Shown: piece after piece, positions 43,369-52,326 of the stretch
How positions within the stretch are numbered: the first letter of the stretch is position 1
How the letters are laid out: every line of letters starts with the position of its first letter
Assembly: GCF_025947065.1 (NCBI RefSeq)
Contig: NZ_CP109994.1
Span: forward strand, 2,914,001 to 2,978,000
Reading direction: 5' to 3'
Length of the DNA stretch: 64,000 bases
Source: Flavobacterium sp. N1736
GTDB lineage: Bacteria; Bacteroidota; Bacteroidia; Flavobacteriales; Flavobacteriaceae
Made by a program: the position numbers and the translations under genes
The notes under the pieces: model-generated
The model's input: only the letters and a program-made list of their open reading frames with translations
Told to the model about the DNA's origin: nothing
The model's database searches: none

Positions 43369-44235
43369 ATGGAAACAATCATTGAAAATATACCAACTGC
43401 TAAACCTAAATGGTTGAAGGTAAAACTTCCAATTGGACAAAAATATACTGAACTACGCGGTTTAGTTGATAAATACAGCTTAAATACTATTTGTACCTCA
43501 GGAAGCTGCCCAAATATGGGTGAATGCTGGGGCGAAGGAACGGCAACTTTTATGATTTTAGGAAACGTTTGTACACGTTCCTGCGGATTTTGCGGTGTTA
43601 AAACCGGAAGACCTGAAACCGTAGATTGGGACGAACCTGAAAAAGTAGCGCGTTCAATAAAAATCATGAATATTAAACACGCTGTAATTACAAGTGTTGA
43701 CAGAGATGATTTAAAAGATGGCGGTTCTATTATCTGGATAGAAACTGTGAAAGCTATTCGCAGAATGAATCCGAATACTACGCTTGAAACTTTGATTCCG
43801 GATTTTCAGGGAATCGAAAGAAATCTTGACAGAATTGTTGAAGCAAATCCTGAAGTGGTTTCTCATAATGTTGAAACAGTTCGTCGCTTAACACGTGAAG
43901 TACGTATTCAGGCAAAATACGATCGTAGTCTTGAAGTTTTACGTTATTTAAAAGAAAAAGGAATCAACAGAACAAAATCCGGAATCATGTTAGGTCTTGG
44001 AGAAACTGAAGAAGAAGTTTTTCAAACCATGACAGATTTACGCAATGCAAATGTTGACGTTGTTACGATTGGCCAATACCTACAGCCAAGTAAAAAACAT
44101 TTACCTGTAAAGGAATTTATTACGCCGGACCAATTTGCTAAATATGAAAAATTTGGTTTAGAGTTAGGTTTCCGTCATGTCGAAAGCGGACCATTAGTTC
44201 GTTCTTCATACAAAGCACAAAAACATATTTTATAA
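43369..44235 (+). CDS. lipA: Lipoyl synthase
   Basis: 288 residues. The auxiliary cluster Cys are in [13 protein letters not shown], and the radical-SAM Cys in CTRSCGFCG. Downstream come [24 protein letters not shown] and [11 protein letters not shown]. The C-terminal Arg-Ser-Ser-Tyr (VRSSYKA) is the conserved ligand of the auxiliary cluster. It inserts sulfur into octanoyl domains of pyruvate and 2-oxoglutarate dehydrogenase and glycine cleavage proteins. The gene is monocistronic with its own -7 element; lipB is not in the window. Confidence 0.97.
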   Translation: METIIENIPTAKPKWLKVKLPIGQKYTELRGLVDKYSLNTICTSGSCPNMGECWGEGTATFMILGNVCTRSCGFCGVKTGRPETVDWDEPEKVARSIKIMNIKHAVITSVDRDDLKDGGSIIWIETVKAIRRMNPNTTLETLIPDFQGIERNLDRIVEANPEVVSHNVETVRRLTREVRIQAKYDRSLEVLRYLKEKGINRTKSGIMLGLGETEEEVFQTMTDLRNANVDVVTIGQYLQPSKKHLPVKEFITPDQFAKYEKFGLELGFRHVESGPLVRSSYKAQKHIL

Positions 44236-44252
44236 AAAGGTTATTTGCTTAA

Positions 44253-44310
44253 CTGTTTAATTGTTTAATCGCACTGGTAATTAAACGATTAAACAGCTGA
44301 ACGATTAAAC
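44253..44310. repeat. TTTAATCG/CGATTAAA palindromic repeat before gap
   Basis: CTGTTTAATTGTTTAATCG on the left and CGATTAAACAG with a second CGATTAAAC on the right form an imperfect inverted repeat. It directly precedes the gap gene and may belong to its leader. Confidence 0.6.
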
Positions 44311-44325
44311 AAATAAACAAAGAGA

Positions 44326-45324
44326 TTGAAAACTAGAATTGCTATTAACGGTTTTGGAAGAATTGGCCGAAATTTATTCCGTCTCCTTTTAAACCATCCT
44401 GAAATTGAAGTTGTTGCGATCAATGACATTGCTGATAATAAAACCATGTCGCACTTAATTAAGTACGACAGTATTCATGGTGTTTTGCCTTTTAAAGTAA
44501 GCCACGACGAAGAAAGCATTATTGTTGATGGAAAACATTATTTATTTTTTCATGAAAAAAAGATTTCAAATCTGGACTGGAAAAATCACAATATTGATTT
44601 CGTAATAGAATCAACCGGGAAATATAAAACACACGAAGAATTAAATGCGCATATTATTTCCGGAGCAAAAAGGGTAATACTTTCAGCTCCATCAGAAGTT
44701 GATACTATAAAAACTGTTGTTTTAGGAGTAAATGAACATATTTTAGACGGGACCGAAACTATTGTTTCAAATGCAAGCTGTACGACAAACAACGCTGCTC
44801 CGATGATAAAAATTATCGATGAATTATGCGGAATCGAGCAAGCGTACATAACAACGATACATTCTTACACGACAGACCAAAGTCTTCACGACCAGCCACA
44901 TAAGGATTTACGCAGGGCGAGAGGCGCAAGTCAGTCAATTGTTCCAACAACTACAGGTGCAGCTAAGGCATTAACAAAAATTTTTCCTAAATTGCATGAA
45001 AAAATAGGTGGCTGCGGAATTCGTGTACCGGTTCCTGATGGTTCATTAACTGATATTACATTTAATGTAAAGCGTGCCGTAACTATTGAAGAGATTAACA
45101 AAGCATTCGAAAAAGCCTCAAATACAAGTTTAAAAGGAATATTAGATTACACAGAAGATCCGATCGTTTCGGTTGATATAATTGGCAATACAAATTCGTG
45201 CTTATTCGACGCACAACTAACATCTGTTATCGATAAAATGGTAAAAGTGGTTGGTTGGTACGATAACGAAATTGGCTATTCATCACGATTAATAGATTTG
45301 ATTTTACTGATGAGAAAAACATAA
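44326..45324 (+). CDS. gap: Glyceraldehyde-3-phosphate dehydrogenase
   Basis: 332 residues from a TTG codon, chosen because KTRIAINGFGRIGRNLFR is the universal GAPDH N-terminus and no ATG precedes it. The active site is SNASCTTNNAAP (catalytic Cys), and the phosphate-binding region RRARGASQSIVPTTTGAAKA is intact. The C-terminal catalytic His region and VGWYDNEIGYSSRL are present. It oxidises glyceraldehyde 3-phosphate with NAD(P) in the cytoplasm. Other glycolytic genes are absent, so this may be one of several paralogues. A repeat lies in its leader. Confidence 0.95.
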   Translation: MKTRIAINGFGRIGRNLFRLLLNHPEIEVVAINDIADNKTMSHLIKYDSIHGVLPFKVSHDEESIIVDGKHYLFFHEKKISNLDWKNHNIDFVIESTGKYKTHEELNAHIISGAKRVILSAPSEVDTIKTVVLGVNEHILDGTETIVSNASCTTNNAAPMIKIIDELCGIEQAYITTIHSYTTDQSLHDQPHKDLRRARGASQSIVPTTTGAAKALTKIFPKLHEKIGGCGIRVPVPDGSLTDITFNVKRAVTIEEINKAFEKASNTSLKGILDYTEDPIVSVDIIGNTNSCLFDAQLTSVIDKMVKVVGWYDNEIGYSSRLIDLILLMRKT

Positions 45325-45349
45325 ATTCATTGTAAAAGCATTGCAATAC

Positions 45350-47521
45350 ATGAAATACCACCTTTTAATTCTAATTAGTTTTTTTAATTCAATTTTGTAT
45401 TCTCAAACTAGACAGAATATAGATAGTATTTCCTATTATAACAAGTTAGCCAACACCAATCTTAAAACTAAAAAATACAGTCAGGCGATTTTTTTCACTA
45501 AAAAATCAATAGCTTTTTGCGAAACCAATCACAAACCTGAAAGTTTAGCCAATCAAACTTTTAAGCTTGGAAAAATTTACTACAATCAGCGGAAATACGA
45601 AGATGCCTTACGAAACTTTCACAAAAGTGTTTCATTGTTTGATAATGTAAAACCTACTTGTACCAAAGCCCTAGCACTGCATTATATTGGTGTCACAAAC
45701 ACTGCAAAAGGCAATCACCAAACAGCCGATATTTATTATAAAAAAGCACATACGCTATTTAAAAAGCTAAATATTGTTGATAGTGCCGAAGTTTTAAACT
45801 ATCAAAAAGCGATGGCGTTTAAAACTAATAATGATTTAAAAGCGGCCATAAATACCTTCAAAGCAATAACCAAAAAACCTGACAATCATTCTATTTTAAA
45901 AACTAAAGTCGATTCATATTATCAGCTTGGTTTAATCGAAACACAGCTCAAACAAAACGATTCGGCCATTATTTATTATGATAATGCTTTAGAACTCAAT
46001 TCAAAAACCACAGATTTAATTCAAAAATCAAAAATTGTACTTGCAATAAGTCAGTATTACAAAGAAAACAGAAACTTTGATCTCGCCTACTCTTATCTTG
46101 ACGAACATTATCAAATAGAGAATTATATTTTAAAGCTAAAGAATGCCAAAATAGATTTGAATGAATTTGAAAGATTCAAAAAAAATCAATCGCTGAACAA
46201 TGTTTTAAAACGGGAAAGCGAAGAAAAAATCCAATTAAAAACCTATCGGTATTCTAAACTTATCAGCATTCTGGCCATTGCTCTAATATCAATTTTATCA
46301 CTTTTGAGTTTAGCGTTATATAAAAACAATATTATCCGGAACCAGAATAATTTACTTTTAAGAGAAAAAAACAAAGAATTAATTCTGGCTAAAAACAAAG
46401 CCGAAAAAGCATCAAAAGCCAGATCTGAGTTTTTATCAACTGTGAGTCACGAGCTTCGAACTCCTCTGAATGCTATAAACGGAATCACACATTTACTTCT
46501 TGAAGATAGTCCGAAGAAAAAACAATTAAAATACCTCGAATCCCTAAAATTTTCCGGAAATTATCTTACCACTTTTATCAATGAAATTCTTGAGATAAAT
46601 AAAATAGATTCTACAAAAGTCGAAATAGAAAACATTACTTTCAACTTAAAAGAATTACTTTTTAATATTCAGGGTTCCTTAAAAGAATTAGCTACTGCCA
46701 ATAAAAACTATTTTAATCTTGAAATAGACAAAACAATTCCGGACAATTTAATTGGCGATCCAACTAAAGTTTCTCAAATTATACTTAATTTAATCAATAA
46801 CGCTTTAAAGTTTACTCAAAACGGACATGTGAATGTAATTGCCAAATTATTCGCTAAAACCGAAGAAAACGCAACTATTTATTTTGAAATTGTAGATACG
46901 GGAATTGGTATTCCTGAAGATAAATTGCAGACTGTTTTTGAAAGTTTCTCACAAGGTTCTATAGAAGTAAATCGAAAATATGGCGGTACAGGTTTGGGAT
47001 TAACTATTGTAAAAAAACTAATCGAACTTTTAGGCGGAGAAATTAAACTAAAAAGCGAGGTTGGAAAAGGTTCTACTTTTACTTTCAAACTGGATTTTAG
47101 TATTAATAATGAACCAATGGAAAAGGTTGAAGAAGTAAAACTATACAATGATACGCAATTAAAACACAAATCGATTTTGTTGATTGAAGATAATAAAATC
47201 AATCAGATGATTACCCGAAAAATGCTCGAAAATAAAGCGATTTGCTGCGAGATAATCGATAATGGCGAAGAAGCTGTAGAACTTTTAAAAGTAAAACACT
47301 TTGATATGATTTTGATGGATGTTCATTTGCCGGGAATAAACGGAACAACGGCTACCAAACAAATTAGGGAATTTGATAAAACTACTCCAATTATTGCTTT
47401 AACAGCTATTTCGCTTGACGAAAACAGAGACATGTTATTAGCATTTGGCATGAATGACGTAATTACAAAACCTTTCGTTCCTGACGAATTTTACAGCACA
47501 ATTGCTAAGTTTTTTGATTAG
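45350..47521 (+). CDS. TPR-containing hybrid sensor histidine kinase
   Basis: 723 residues from ATG 45350. The signal peptide (about 1-20) precedes a periplasmic TPR region (to about 300) with repeats such as FKLGKIYYNQRKYEDALRNF, then a membrane segment (about 300-322). The HisKA box is FLSTVSHELRTPLNAINGITHLL. The ATPase has NLINNALKFTQNGHV, VDTGIGIPEDKLQTVFESFSQGS and GGTGLGLTIVKKLIELLGG. The C-terminal receiver (about 605-723) has LLIEDNKINQM and the phospho-Asp in FDMILMDVHLPG. No cognate regulator gene is adjacent. Signal unknown. Confidence 0.94.
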   Translation: MKYHLLILISFFNSILYSQTRQNIDSISYYNKLANTNLKTKKYSQAIFFTKKSIAFCETNHKPESLANQTFKLGKIYYNQRKYEDALRNFHKSVSLFDNVKPTCTKALALHYIGVTNTAKGNHQTADIYYKKAHTLFKKLNIVDSAEVLNYQKAMAFKTNNDLKAAINTFKAITKKPDNHSILKTKVDSYYQLGLIETQLKQNDSAIIYYDNALELNSKTTDLIQKSKIVLAISQYYKENRNFDLAYSYLDEHYQIENYILKLKNAKIDLNEFERFKKNQSLNNVLKRESEEKIQLKTYRYSKLISILAIALISILSLLSLALYKNNIIRNQNNLLLREKNKELILAKNKAEKASKARSEFLSTVSHELRTPLNAINGITHLLLEDSPKKKQLKYLESLKFSGNYLTTFINEILEINKIDSTKVEIENITFNLKELLFNIQGSLKELATANKNYFNLEIDKTIPDNLIGDPTKVSQIILNLINNALKFTQNGHVNVIAKLFAKTEENATIYFEIVDTGIGIPEDKLQTVFESFSQGSIEVNRKYGGTGLGLTIVKKLIELLGGEIKLKSEVGKGSTFTFKLDFSINNEPMEKVEEVKLYNDTQLKHKSILLIEDNKINQMITRKMLENKAICCEIIDNGEEAVELLKVKHFDMILMDVHLPGINGTTATKQIREFDKTTPIIALTAISLDENRDMLLAFGMNDVITKPFVPDEFYSTIAKFFD

Positions 47522-47554
47522 TTTTTTTTTAAAAGTTGCTCAAATTTTGAGTTA

Positions 47555-48577
47555 CTAAGATTCTAAGTTAATCTTAACATAATTAAAAATTGTTGCATCA
47601 AAATTTTGCTGATTATTGATAAAAGTACTTTTGATGGGAAGATAATACAGTTGCGAAATCAATTTAGAATCTTTTAGGCGAACATAATCTTTTTCTGTTG
47701 TGATGATTTTTTTGTTTTGCGCTTTATATTGAATTTCATCTAAATCTTTTTCAGAAAAATGATGATGATCAGGAAAGGTCAGACATTCATCATTTTCATT
47801 TTTCAGATAATTAAAAAATGGCGTTGGTTTTGCAATTCCTGCCAAAAGCAATTTTGACTCATTTTTGATTTCGTTTACAGCAATTTTTTCGTCTTTACCA
47901 TAAATGGCATCATCATAATCTATAAAAGTAAAATATAATTGCTGTGAAGGGGTTAATTTCAATTTCTTCCAAATTTCACTTTGTTCTTCATCAGACAAAT
48001 TCTTCGGGCATTTTGTTACAATTACGATGTTGGCGCGATTGGCTCCTCTCCTGCTCTCACGCAAATTTCCGGTTGGCAGCATAAAATCATCAGAATATAA
48101 ATCACCATAAGAAGTCAGTAAAATATAAAACCCAGCTTTTACTTTTCTGTGCTGATAAGCATCATCAAGTAAAATTATTTGAGGTCTTATTTTCTGCGAA
48201 AGCAATTGTGTAATTCCATTAGTTCTGTTTGCATCAACCGCAACCTGGATATTTGGAAATTTTTGATAAAACTGAAAAGGTTCATCTCCCAAAACGGCAG
48301 CGTTTGAAGTTGCATCAGCCAAAACAAAACCTTCCGATTTTCGTTTATAACCACGACTTAAAGTGGCAACTTTATATTGATTCGATAATAACCGAATTAA
48401 ATATTCAATTTGTGGGGTTTTCCCAGTTCCGCCAACACTTAAATTTCCAACGGCAATAACCGGAATATCAAACGAAGTAGATTTTAGAATTTCTTTATCA
48501 AAAAGAAAATTCCTGATTGAAGTAATGAATCCATATAATATGGCAAACGGAAAAAGTATTTTTCGAAGTAAGTTCAT
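47555..48577 (-). CDS. lpxK: Tetraacyldisaccharide 4'-kinase
   Basis: 340 residues. An N-terminal membrane segment precedes the P-loop GNLSVGGTGKTPQIEYL. Further motifs are VATLSRGYKRKSEGF, GDEPFQFYQKFP, PQIILLDDAYQHRKV, VVTKCPKNLS and FPDHHHFSEKDL. LpxK phosphorylates the lipid A precursor at the inner membrane and is essential in most Gram-negatives. The gene starts only 4 nt after a YoeB-type toxin gene; the two probably share a transcript. That arrangement is unusual. Confidence 0.95.
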   Translation of the reverse strand: MNLLRKILFPFAILYGFITSIRNFLFDKEILKSTSFDIPVIAVGNLSVGGTGKTPQIEYLIRLLSNQYKVATLSRGYKRKSEGFVLADATSNAAVLGDEPFQFYQKFPNIQVAVDANRTNGITQLLSQKIRPQIILLDDAYQHRKVKAGFYILLTSYGDLYSDDFMLPTGNLRESRRGANRANIVIVTKCPKNLSDEEQSEIWKKLKLTPSQQLYFTFIDYDDAIYGKDEKIAVNEIKNESKLLLAGIAKPTPFFNYLKNENDECLTFPDHHHFSEKDLDEIQYKAQNKKIITTEKDYVRLKDSKLISQLYYLPIKSTFINNQQNFDATIFNYVKINLES

Positions 48578-48581
48578 AGAA

Positions 48582-48863
48582 TTATTTATCAGAATAATGT
48601 CCCATGGCTGAAATTACAAAAACAGTTACAATTTCGTTTTCAATACGGTAAATCAATCGGTCTTTTTGATTAATTCGTCGCGACCATAATCCTGAATATT
48701 CATGCTTTAGTTGTTCAGGACTTCCAAATCCTTCGTATGGATTTTCTGTGAGATCAATTAAAATTTTAGCAATATTTTTAATAGAAATTTTATTTCCTGA
48801 TTTTTTATGTTTTTCAATATCCTGATTTGCAATTTTAGTTACTTCAACCCTAAACTTCCCCAT
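48582..48863 (-). CDS. Txe/YoeB family toxin, mRNA interferase
   Basis: 93 residues. Family signatures are NPYEGFGSPEQLKHEYSGLWSRRINQKDRLIYRIENE and the C-terminal SAMGHYSDK. Likely catalytic residues are Glu50, an Arg in the SRRINQKDR segment and His89. YoeB-type toxins cut mRNA in the ribosomal A site. The toxin gene overlaps the upstream antitoxin gene by 25 nt, as expected of a module. lpxK follows after 4 nt, so this toxin lies between its antitoxin and an essential gene. Confidence 0.92.
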   Translation of the reverse strand: MGKFRVEVTKIANQDIEKHKKSGNKISIKNIAKILIDLTENPYEGFGSPEQLKHEYSGLWSRRINQKDRLIYRIENEIVTVFVISAMGHYSDK

Positions 48864-49090
48864 ATATCTTTCGGATCTAACCTTGTTGTTTCGCCATTTT
48901 TAATATTTTCTTCTGCTTTTTTAACTTTCGCAATAAATTCAGGAGTATATATGCTTTTTTCTTTTTGGAGTTTTTTCGAATCTGTTTCAATAATTTCAAT
49001 TTCGTCAAAATCTTTAAAACTATCAAACATAGCGATAAAAGCTTTCCCTATCTTTGTACGTTCGTTTATTTTTACGGTTAGTGTTTTCAT
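48839..49090 (-). CDS. Antitoxin of a YoeB-type module
   Basis: 83 residues. The N-terminal half (KTLTVKINERTKIGKAFIAMFDSF) resembles small DNA-binding antitoxins. The C-terminal end NGETTRLDPKDIWGSLGLK matches toxin-binding tails of DUF2683-like antitoxins paired with YoeB in Bacteroidota (tentative). Overlap with the toxin and a -7 element 19 nt upstream complete the module. Antitoxins of this class normally repress their own promoter. Confidence 0.85.
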   Translation of the reverse strand: MKTLTVKINERTKIGKAFIAMFDSFKDFDEIEIIETDSKKLQKEKSIYTPEFIAKVKKAEENIKNGETTRLDPKDIWGSLGLK

Positions 49091-49108
49091 AGTTTTTGAT
49101 TTAAATAC

Positions 49109-49116
49109 AAAGATAC
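49109..49116 (-). promoter_or_regulatory. -7 element of the toxin-antitoxin unit
   Basis: The minus strand reads TATCTTTG, an exact TAnnTTTG match. The predicted start is near 49103, 13 nt before the antitoxin ATG. Transcription would run on into lpxK, as no terminator is seen between them. Confidence 0.6.
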
Positions 49117-49233
49117 AAAATTCACATTATGTTAGTAATAAGAATTATTACCAACAGTAACAATTTATCAAACCAAAGAACAAACTTTTCAAAAAAAGTG
49201 AATTTATCTAATTATAATATTTTTCGTTAATTT

Positions 49234-49283
49234 GTTTCAGGTTTTGATCTCAAAAAACTTGAAACCTGAAACTTGAAACTTTA
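49234..49283. repeat. GTTTCAGG-type inverted repeat before the Nif3 gene
   Basis: GTTTCAGGTTT (49234-49244) is complementary to AAACCTGAAAC (49262-49272). A further CTTGAAAC unit lies on the right. Related arms occur at 19.5 and 26.4 kb. Confidence 0.75.
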
Positions 49284-49286
49284 AAA

Positions 49287-50381
49287 ATGAAAATCAAAAA
49301 TATAATAGAAGTTCTTGAAGAAATGGCTCCTTTGGCATACGCCGAAGATTTTGACAATGTTGGGCTTTTAGTTGGAAATACAGAAACCGAAAGCACCGGA
49401 GTTTTAGTTTGTCACGATGCTTTAGAAAACGTAATTGAAGAAGCGATTAGTAAAAACTGCAATTTGGTCGTTTGTTTTCATCCGATTTTGTTTTCCGGAA
49501 TCAAAAAAATCACTGGCAAAAATTATGTTGAACGTGCGATTTTAAAAGCGATCAAAAATGACATTGCGATTTATGCTGTTCACACCGCTTTAGATAATCA
49601 TTCGGCTGGCGTTAATAAAATTTTCTGTGATGCTTTAGGCTTGACAAACACGAAAGTTTTGATTCCGAAACAGAATTTCATTCAAAAATTAGTGACTTAC
49701 ACTGTTCCTGAAAATGCTCAAAAAGTACGTCAGGCTTTGTTTGATGCCGGCGCTGGAAATATTGGAAATTATGAAAATTGCAGTTTTAACTCCAACGGAA
49801 CTGGAACTTATAAAGGAAATTCTGAAAGCAATCCGGTAATTGGAGAACGTTACGAATTGACTGAAACCGAAGAAATAAAAATTGAAGTTACGTTTGAAAA
49901 ACATTTGCAATCCAGGATTTTAAAAGCACTTTTTGCAAGTCATATTTATGAAGAAGTGGCTTATGAAATTTATGATCTTCTAAATTCTCATCAAAATATT
50001 GGTTTAGGAATGATTGGTGAATTTGAAACTGAAATGGATGAAAAAGAGTTCTTAAATTTCGTAAAAGATAAAATGATTGCTGATGGAATTCGTCATTCTG
50101 CTTTTTTAGGAAAAAAAATCAGGAAAGTTGCTGTTTTGGGAGGTTCAGGAAGTTTTGCCATAAAAAATGCAATTATAGCCGGAGCTGATGCTTTTTTAAC
50201 TGCCGATTTAAAATACCATCAGTTTTACGAAGCCGAAAACAAGTTACTTTTAGCAGATATTGGTCATTTTGAGAGCGAACGCTATACAAAAAACTATATT
50301 GTTGATTATCTTCGAAAAAAAATCCTTAATTTTGCAATCATTTTATCAGAAGAAAATACAAATCCAGTTAAGTACTTATAG
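49287..50381 (+). CDS. Nif3-like dinuclear metal centre hexameric protein
   Basis: 364 residues, the longer form. The N-terminal Nif3 half has IIEVLEEMAPLAYAEDFDNVGLLVG, CHDALENVI and CFHPILFSGIKKITG. A CutA-like insertion (about 130-230) separates it from the C-terminal half with VLGGSGSFAIKNAIIAGADAFLTADLKYHQF and ADIGHFESER, which carries metal ligands. The family, also named GTP cyclohydrolase I type 2 without solid evidence, forms hexamers with two metals. The gene is followed by the zinc-ribbon-family gene with 3 nt spacing, a conserved pair in Bacteroidota. Confidence 0.93.
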   Translation: MKIKNIIEVLEEMAPLAYAEDFDNVGLLVGNTETESTGVLVCHDALENVIEEAISKNCNLVVCFHPILFSGIKKITGKNYVERAILKAIKNDIAIYAVHTALDNHSAGVNKIFCDALGLTNTKVLIPKQNFIQKLVTYTVPENAQKVRQALFDAGAGNIGNYENCSFNSNGTGTYKGNSESNPVIGERYELTETEEIKIEVTFEKHLQSRILKALFASHIYEEVAYEIYDLLNSHQNIGLGMIGEFETEMDEKEFLNFVKDKMIADGIRHSAFLGKKIRKVAVLGGSGSFAIKNAIIAGADAFLTADLKYHQFYEAENKLLLADIGHFESERYTKNYIVDYLRKKILNFAIILSEENTNPVKYL

Positions 50382-50384
50382 AAT

Positions 50385-51164
50385 ATGGCGAATACGAAAG
50401 AATTAAGTGTTGAGGACAAGTTAAGAGCAATATACGATTTACAGCTTATTGACTCTAGAATTGACGAAATCAGAAACGTAAGAGGAGAACTTCCTTTAGA
50501 AGTGGAAGATCTAGAAGATGAAGTTGCAGGTTTAAGCACTCGTTCAGAGAAACTGAAAAGTGAACTTGAGGTGATTGAGGATCTTATCAAAGCAAAGAAA
50601 AATGCTATTGATGAGCACAAAGAGGTTATTAAAAAATACACAAAACAACAAGAATCAGTTCGTAATAACAGAGAATTTAATTCTTTGACTAAAGAGGTTG
50701 AATTTCAGGAATTAGAAATTCAATTGGCTGAAAAGCAAATCAAAGAAATGAAAGCTTCTATCGAACATAAAAAAGAAGTTATTTCTAACTTAAAAGAAAA
50801 ACTTGACGCAAAAAGTTCGCATTTAAAACATAAAAAATCTGAACTTGACGCTATTATGGCCGAAACTCAAAAAGAAGAAATCTTCTTATCTGAGAAATCT
50901 GCTGAGTTTTCAGGTCAAATTGAAGAGAGATTGCTTGCTGCTTACAACAGAATCAGAAGCAGCGTTCGTAATGGTTTAGCTGTAGTTTCTATCGAAAGAG
51001 GAGCTTCTGCAGGATCATTCTTTACTATTCCGCCACAAACTCAAGTAGAAATTGCTTCAAGAAAGAAAATCATTACTGATGAGCACTCTGGAAGAATTTT
51101 GGTTGACAGCGCATTAGCTGAAGAAGAAAAAGAAAAAATGGAGCAATTGTTCTCTAAATTCTAA
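50385..51164 (+). CDS. Zinc-ribbon family coiled-coil protein lacking all cysteines
   Basis: 259 residues. A long helical coiled coil spans about 10-185. The C-terminal region has the family sequence SVRNGLAVVSIERGASAGSFFTIPPQTQVEIASRKKIITDEHSGRILVD. In the broader family (C4-type zinc ribbon, YbgI/Nif3 neighbour) the positions around TDEHSG carry two CxxC pairs; here the protein contains no cysteine at all. Zinc binding is therefore unlikely. It lies 3 nt after Nif3 and is probably cotranscribed. Function unproven. Confidence 0.88.
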   Translation: MANTKELSVEDKLRAIYDLQLIDSRIDEIRNVRGELPLEVEDLEDEVAGLSTRSEKLKSELEVIEDLIKAKKNAIDEHKEVIKKYTKQQESVRNNREFNSLTKEVEFQELEIQLAEKQIKEMKASIEHKKEVISNLKEKLDAKSSHLKHKKSELDAIMAETQKEEIFLSEKSAEFSGQIEERLLAAYNRIRSSVRNGLAVVSIERGASAGSFFTIPPQTQVEIASRKKIITDEHSGRILVDSALAEEEKEKMEQLFSKF

Positions 51165-51171
51165 ATATCAG

Positions 51172-51198
51172 GTCCCGATTTAATCGGGACTTTTTTTT
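51172..51198 (+). terminator. Terminator of the Nif3-zinc-ribbon unit
   Basis: GTCCCGATT (51172-51180) and AATCGGGAC (51182-51190) pair perfectly around one base, and a run of eight T follows. Confidence 0.88.
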
Positions 51199-51210
51199 AT
51201 CATTATTTTT

Positions 51211-51292
51211 TGCCGCAGATTAAAAAGATTAGAAAGATTATTTTACTTTTTGAGTGATTTATAATCTGTGTAAATCTTTTAATCTGTGGGAA
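51211..51292. repeat. CCGCAGATTAAA...TTTAATCTGTGG palindrome
   Basis: The left arm (about 51213-51230) and right arm (about 51273-51289) are imperfectly complementary. Same family as the elements at 14.4 and 35.8 kb. Confidence 0.65.
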
Positions 51293-51348
51293 TTTTTTTT
51301 TTACGAAGTTTAAAATCTTATTTTTTACCTTTAGAAAAAAATTAAGTT

Positions 51349-52200
51349 TTGGGAATTAAAAAAGGAATTCGTTTCATTACATTAAAATCGGTTGGACAAT
51401 ATATTAACTTCTTGAGTTATGTTCGCCCACAAAAAGCTGTTGCACTTTCTTACGCTCTTTTTAGTCAGCCAAGAATTGGAAGATTACAGAAAGACAGTTT
51501 ACCTAAATTTTTAAGAAACACAGAGACAGAAACGTTTCATCATAACGAACATCATTTTCAGACTTATATCTGGAAAGGAAATGAAACCAAAATACTTTTA
51601 GTTCACGGTTGGGAAAGCAATGCTTCCCGCTGGAAAAAAACGCTGCCTCATCTTCAAAAATCAGGAAGCACTATTATAGCGATCGATGCTCCGGCACACG
51701 GACAAAGCAGCGGTAAAGAATTTAATATTCCGCTTTATGCCGAATTTATCAATAAAGCAGTAGAAAAATACCAGCCAACAATAATTATTGGTCACTCTAT
51801 TGGCGGAGCTGCCTGTGTTTATCATCAATATTTATTCCCAAATACCAGTATTAATAAAATGGTGATTCTGGGAGCGCCTTCTGATTTAAAAACTTTGATT
51901 GACAATTATATTTCAATGTTAAGTTTGAATACTAAAATGTTTTCACTTCTTGAAAGCAAATTCATTAATCGTTTCAATTTTAAAATAGATGATTTCTCCG
52001 GACAAAAATTTGCTGCAGAATTTAATGTTCCGGGCTTTATTGCGCATGACACCTCAGATAGTGTTGTTGCTTTTGAAGAAGGTAAAAAAATCGCCAGTAA
52101 TTGGAAAAATAGCCAGTTTATAGAAACCAAAGGTTTAGGTCACGGCATGCATGATGATGAATTGTATGACAAGGTTATTGAGTTTTTGTTTTTTTCTTAA
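51349..52200 (+). CDS. Alpha/beta hydrolase
   Basis: 283 residues from a TTG start (GIKKGIRFITLK...); no ATG is available near the N-terminus. The oxyanion loop is ILLVHGWESNASRW. The nucleophile elbow is IIGHSIGGAA (Ser in GHSIG). The acid is probably the Asp in FIAHDTSDSVVAFEEG, and the catalytic His is in GLGHGMHDD. The substrate is unknown. It ends where a repeat block begins, just upstream of the ArsR-P450 module. Confidence 0.88.
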   Translation: MGIKKGIRFITLKSVGQYINFLSYVRPQKAVALSYALFSQPRIGRLQKDSLPKFLRNTETETFHHNEHHFQTYIWKGNETKILLVHGWESNASRWKKTLPHLQKSGSTIIAIDAPAHGQSSGKEFNIPLYAEFINKAVEKYQPTIIIGHSIGGAACVYHQYLFPNTSINKMVILGAPSDLKTLIDNYISMLSLNTKMFSLLESKFINRFNFKIDDFSGQKFAAEFNVPGFIAHDTSDSVVAFEEGKKIASNWKNSQFIETKGLGHGMHDDELYDKVIEFLFFS

Positions 52201-52326
52201 AGGTTCAAAGCTACAAAGGCTCAAAGGGACAAAGTTAGCTTTGTCATCCTGAGCGGAGTCGAAGGAACGTAGCAGCTCGACATAGATTGGCTAAAGTCTA
52301 CAATCTTCAATCTAAAATTCTAAGAA
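52199..52326. repeat. Composite repeat block, left flank of the P450 module
   Basis: It contains AAAGGTTCAAAG (52199-52210), a GTCATCCTGAGCGGAGTCG element (about 52241-52262) and AATCTAAAATTCTAAGAA (52309-52326). The same units, in the same order, lie on the other side of the module (54590-54769). The last unit overlaps the stop codon of the ArsR-like gene. Confidence 0.7.

Noticed and set aside
44326..44328. Frameshift or missing start in gap because no ATG is present
   Set aside because: TTG at this position begins the universal GAPDH N-terminus directly; TTG starts also fit at 9075, 39865 and 51349, and a GTG at 23492.
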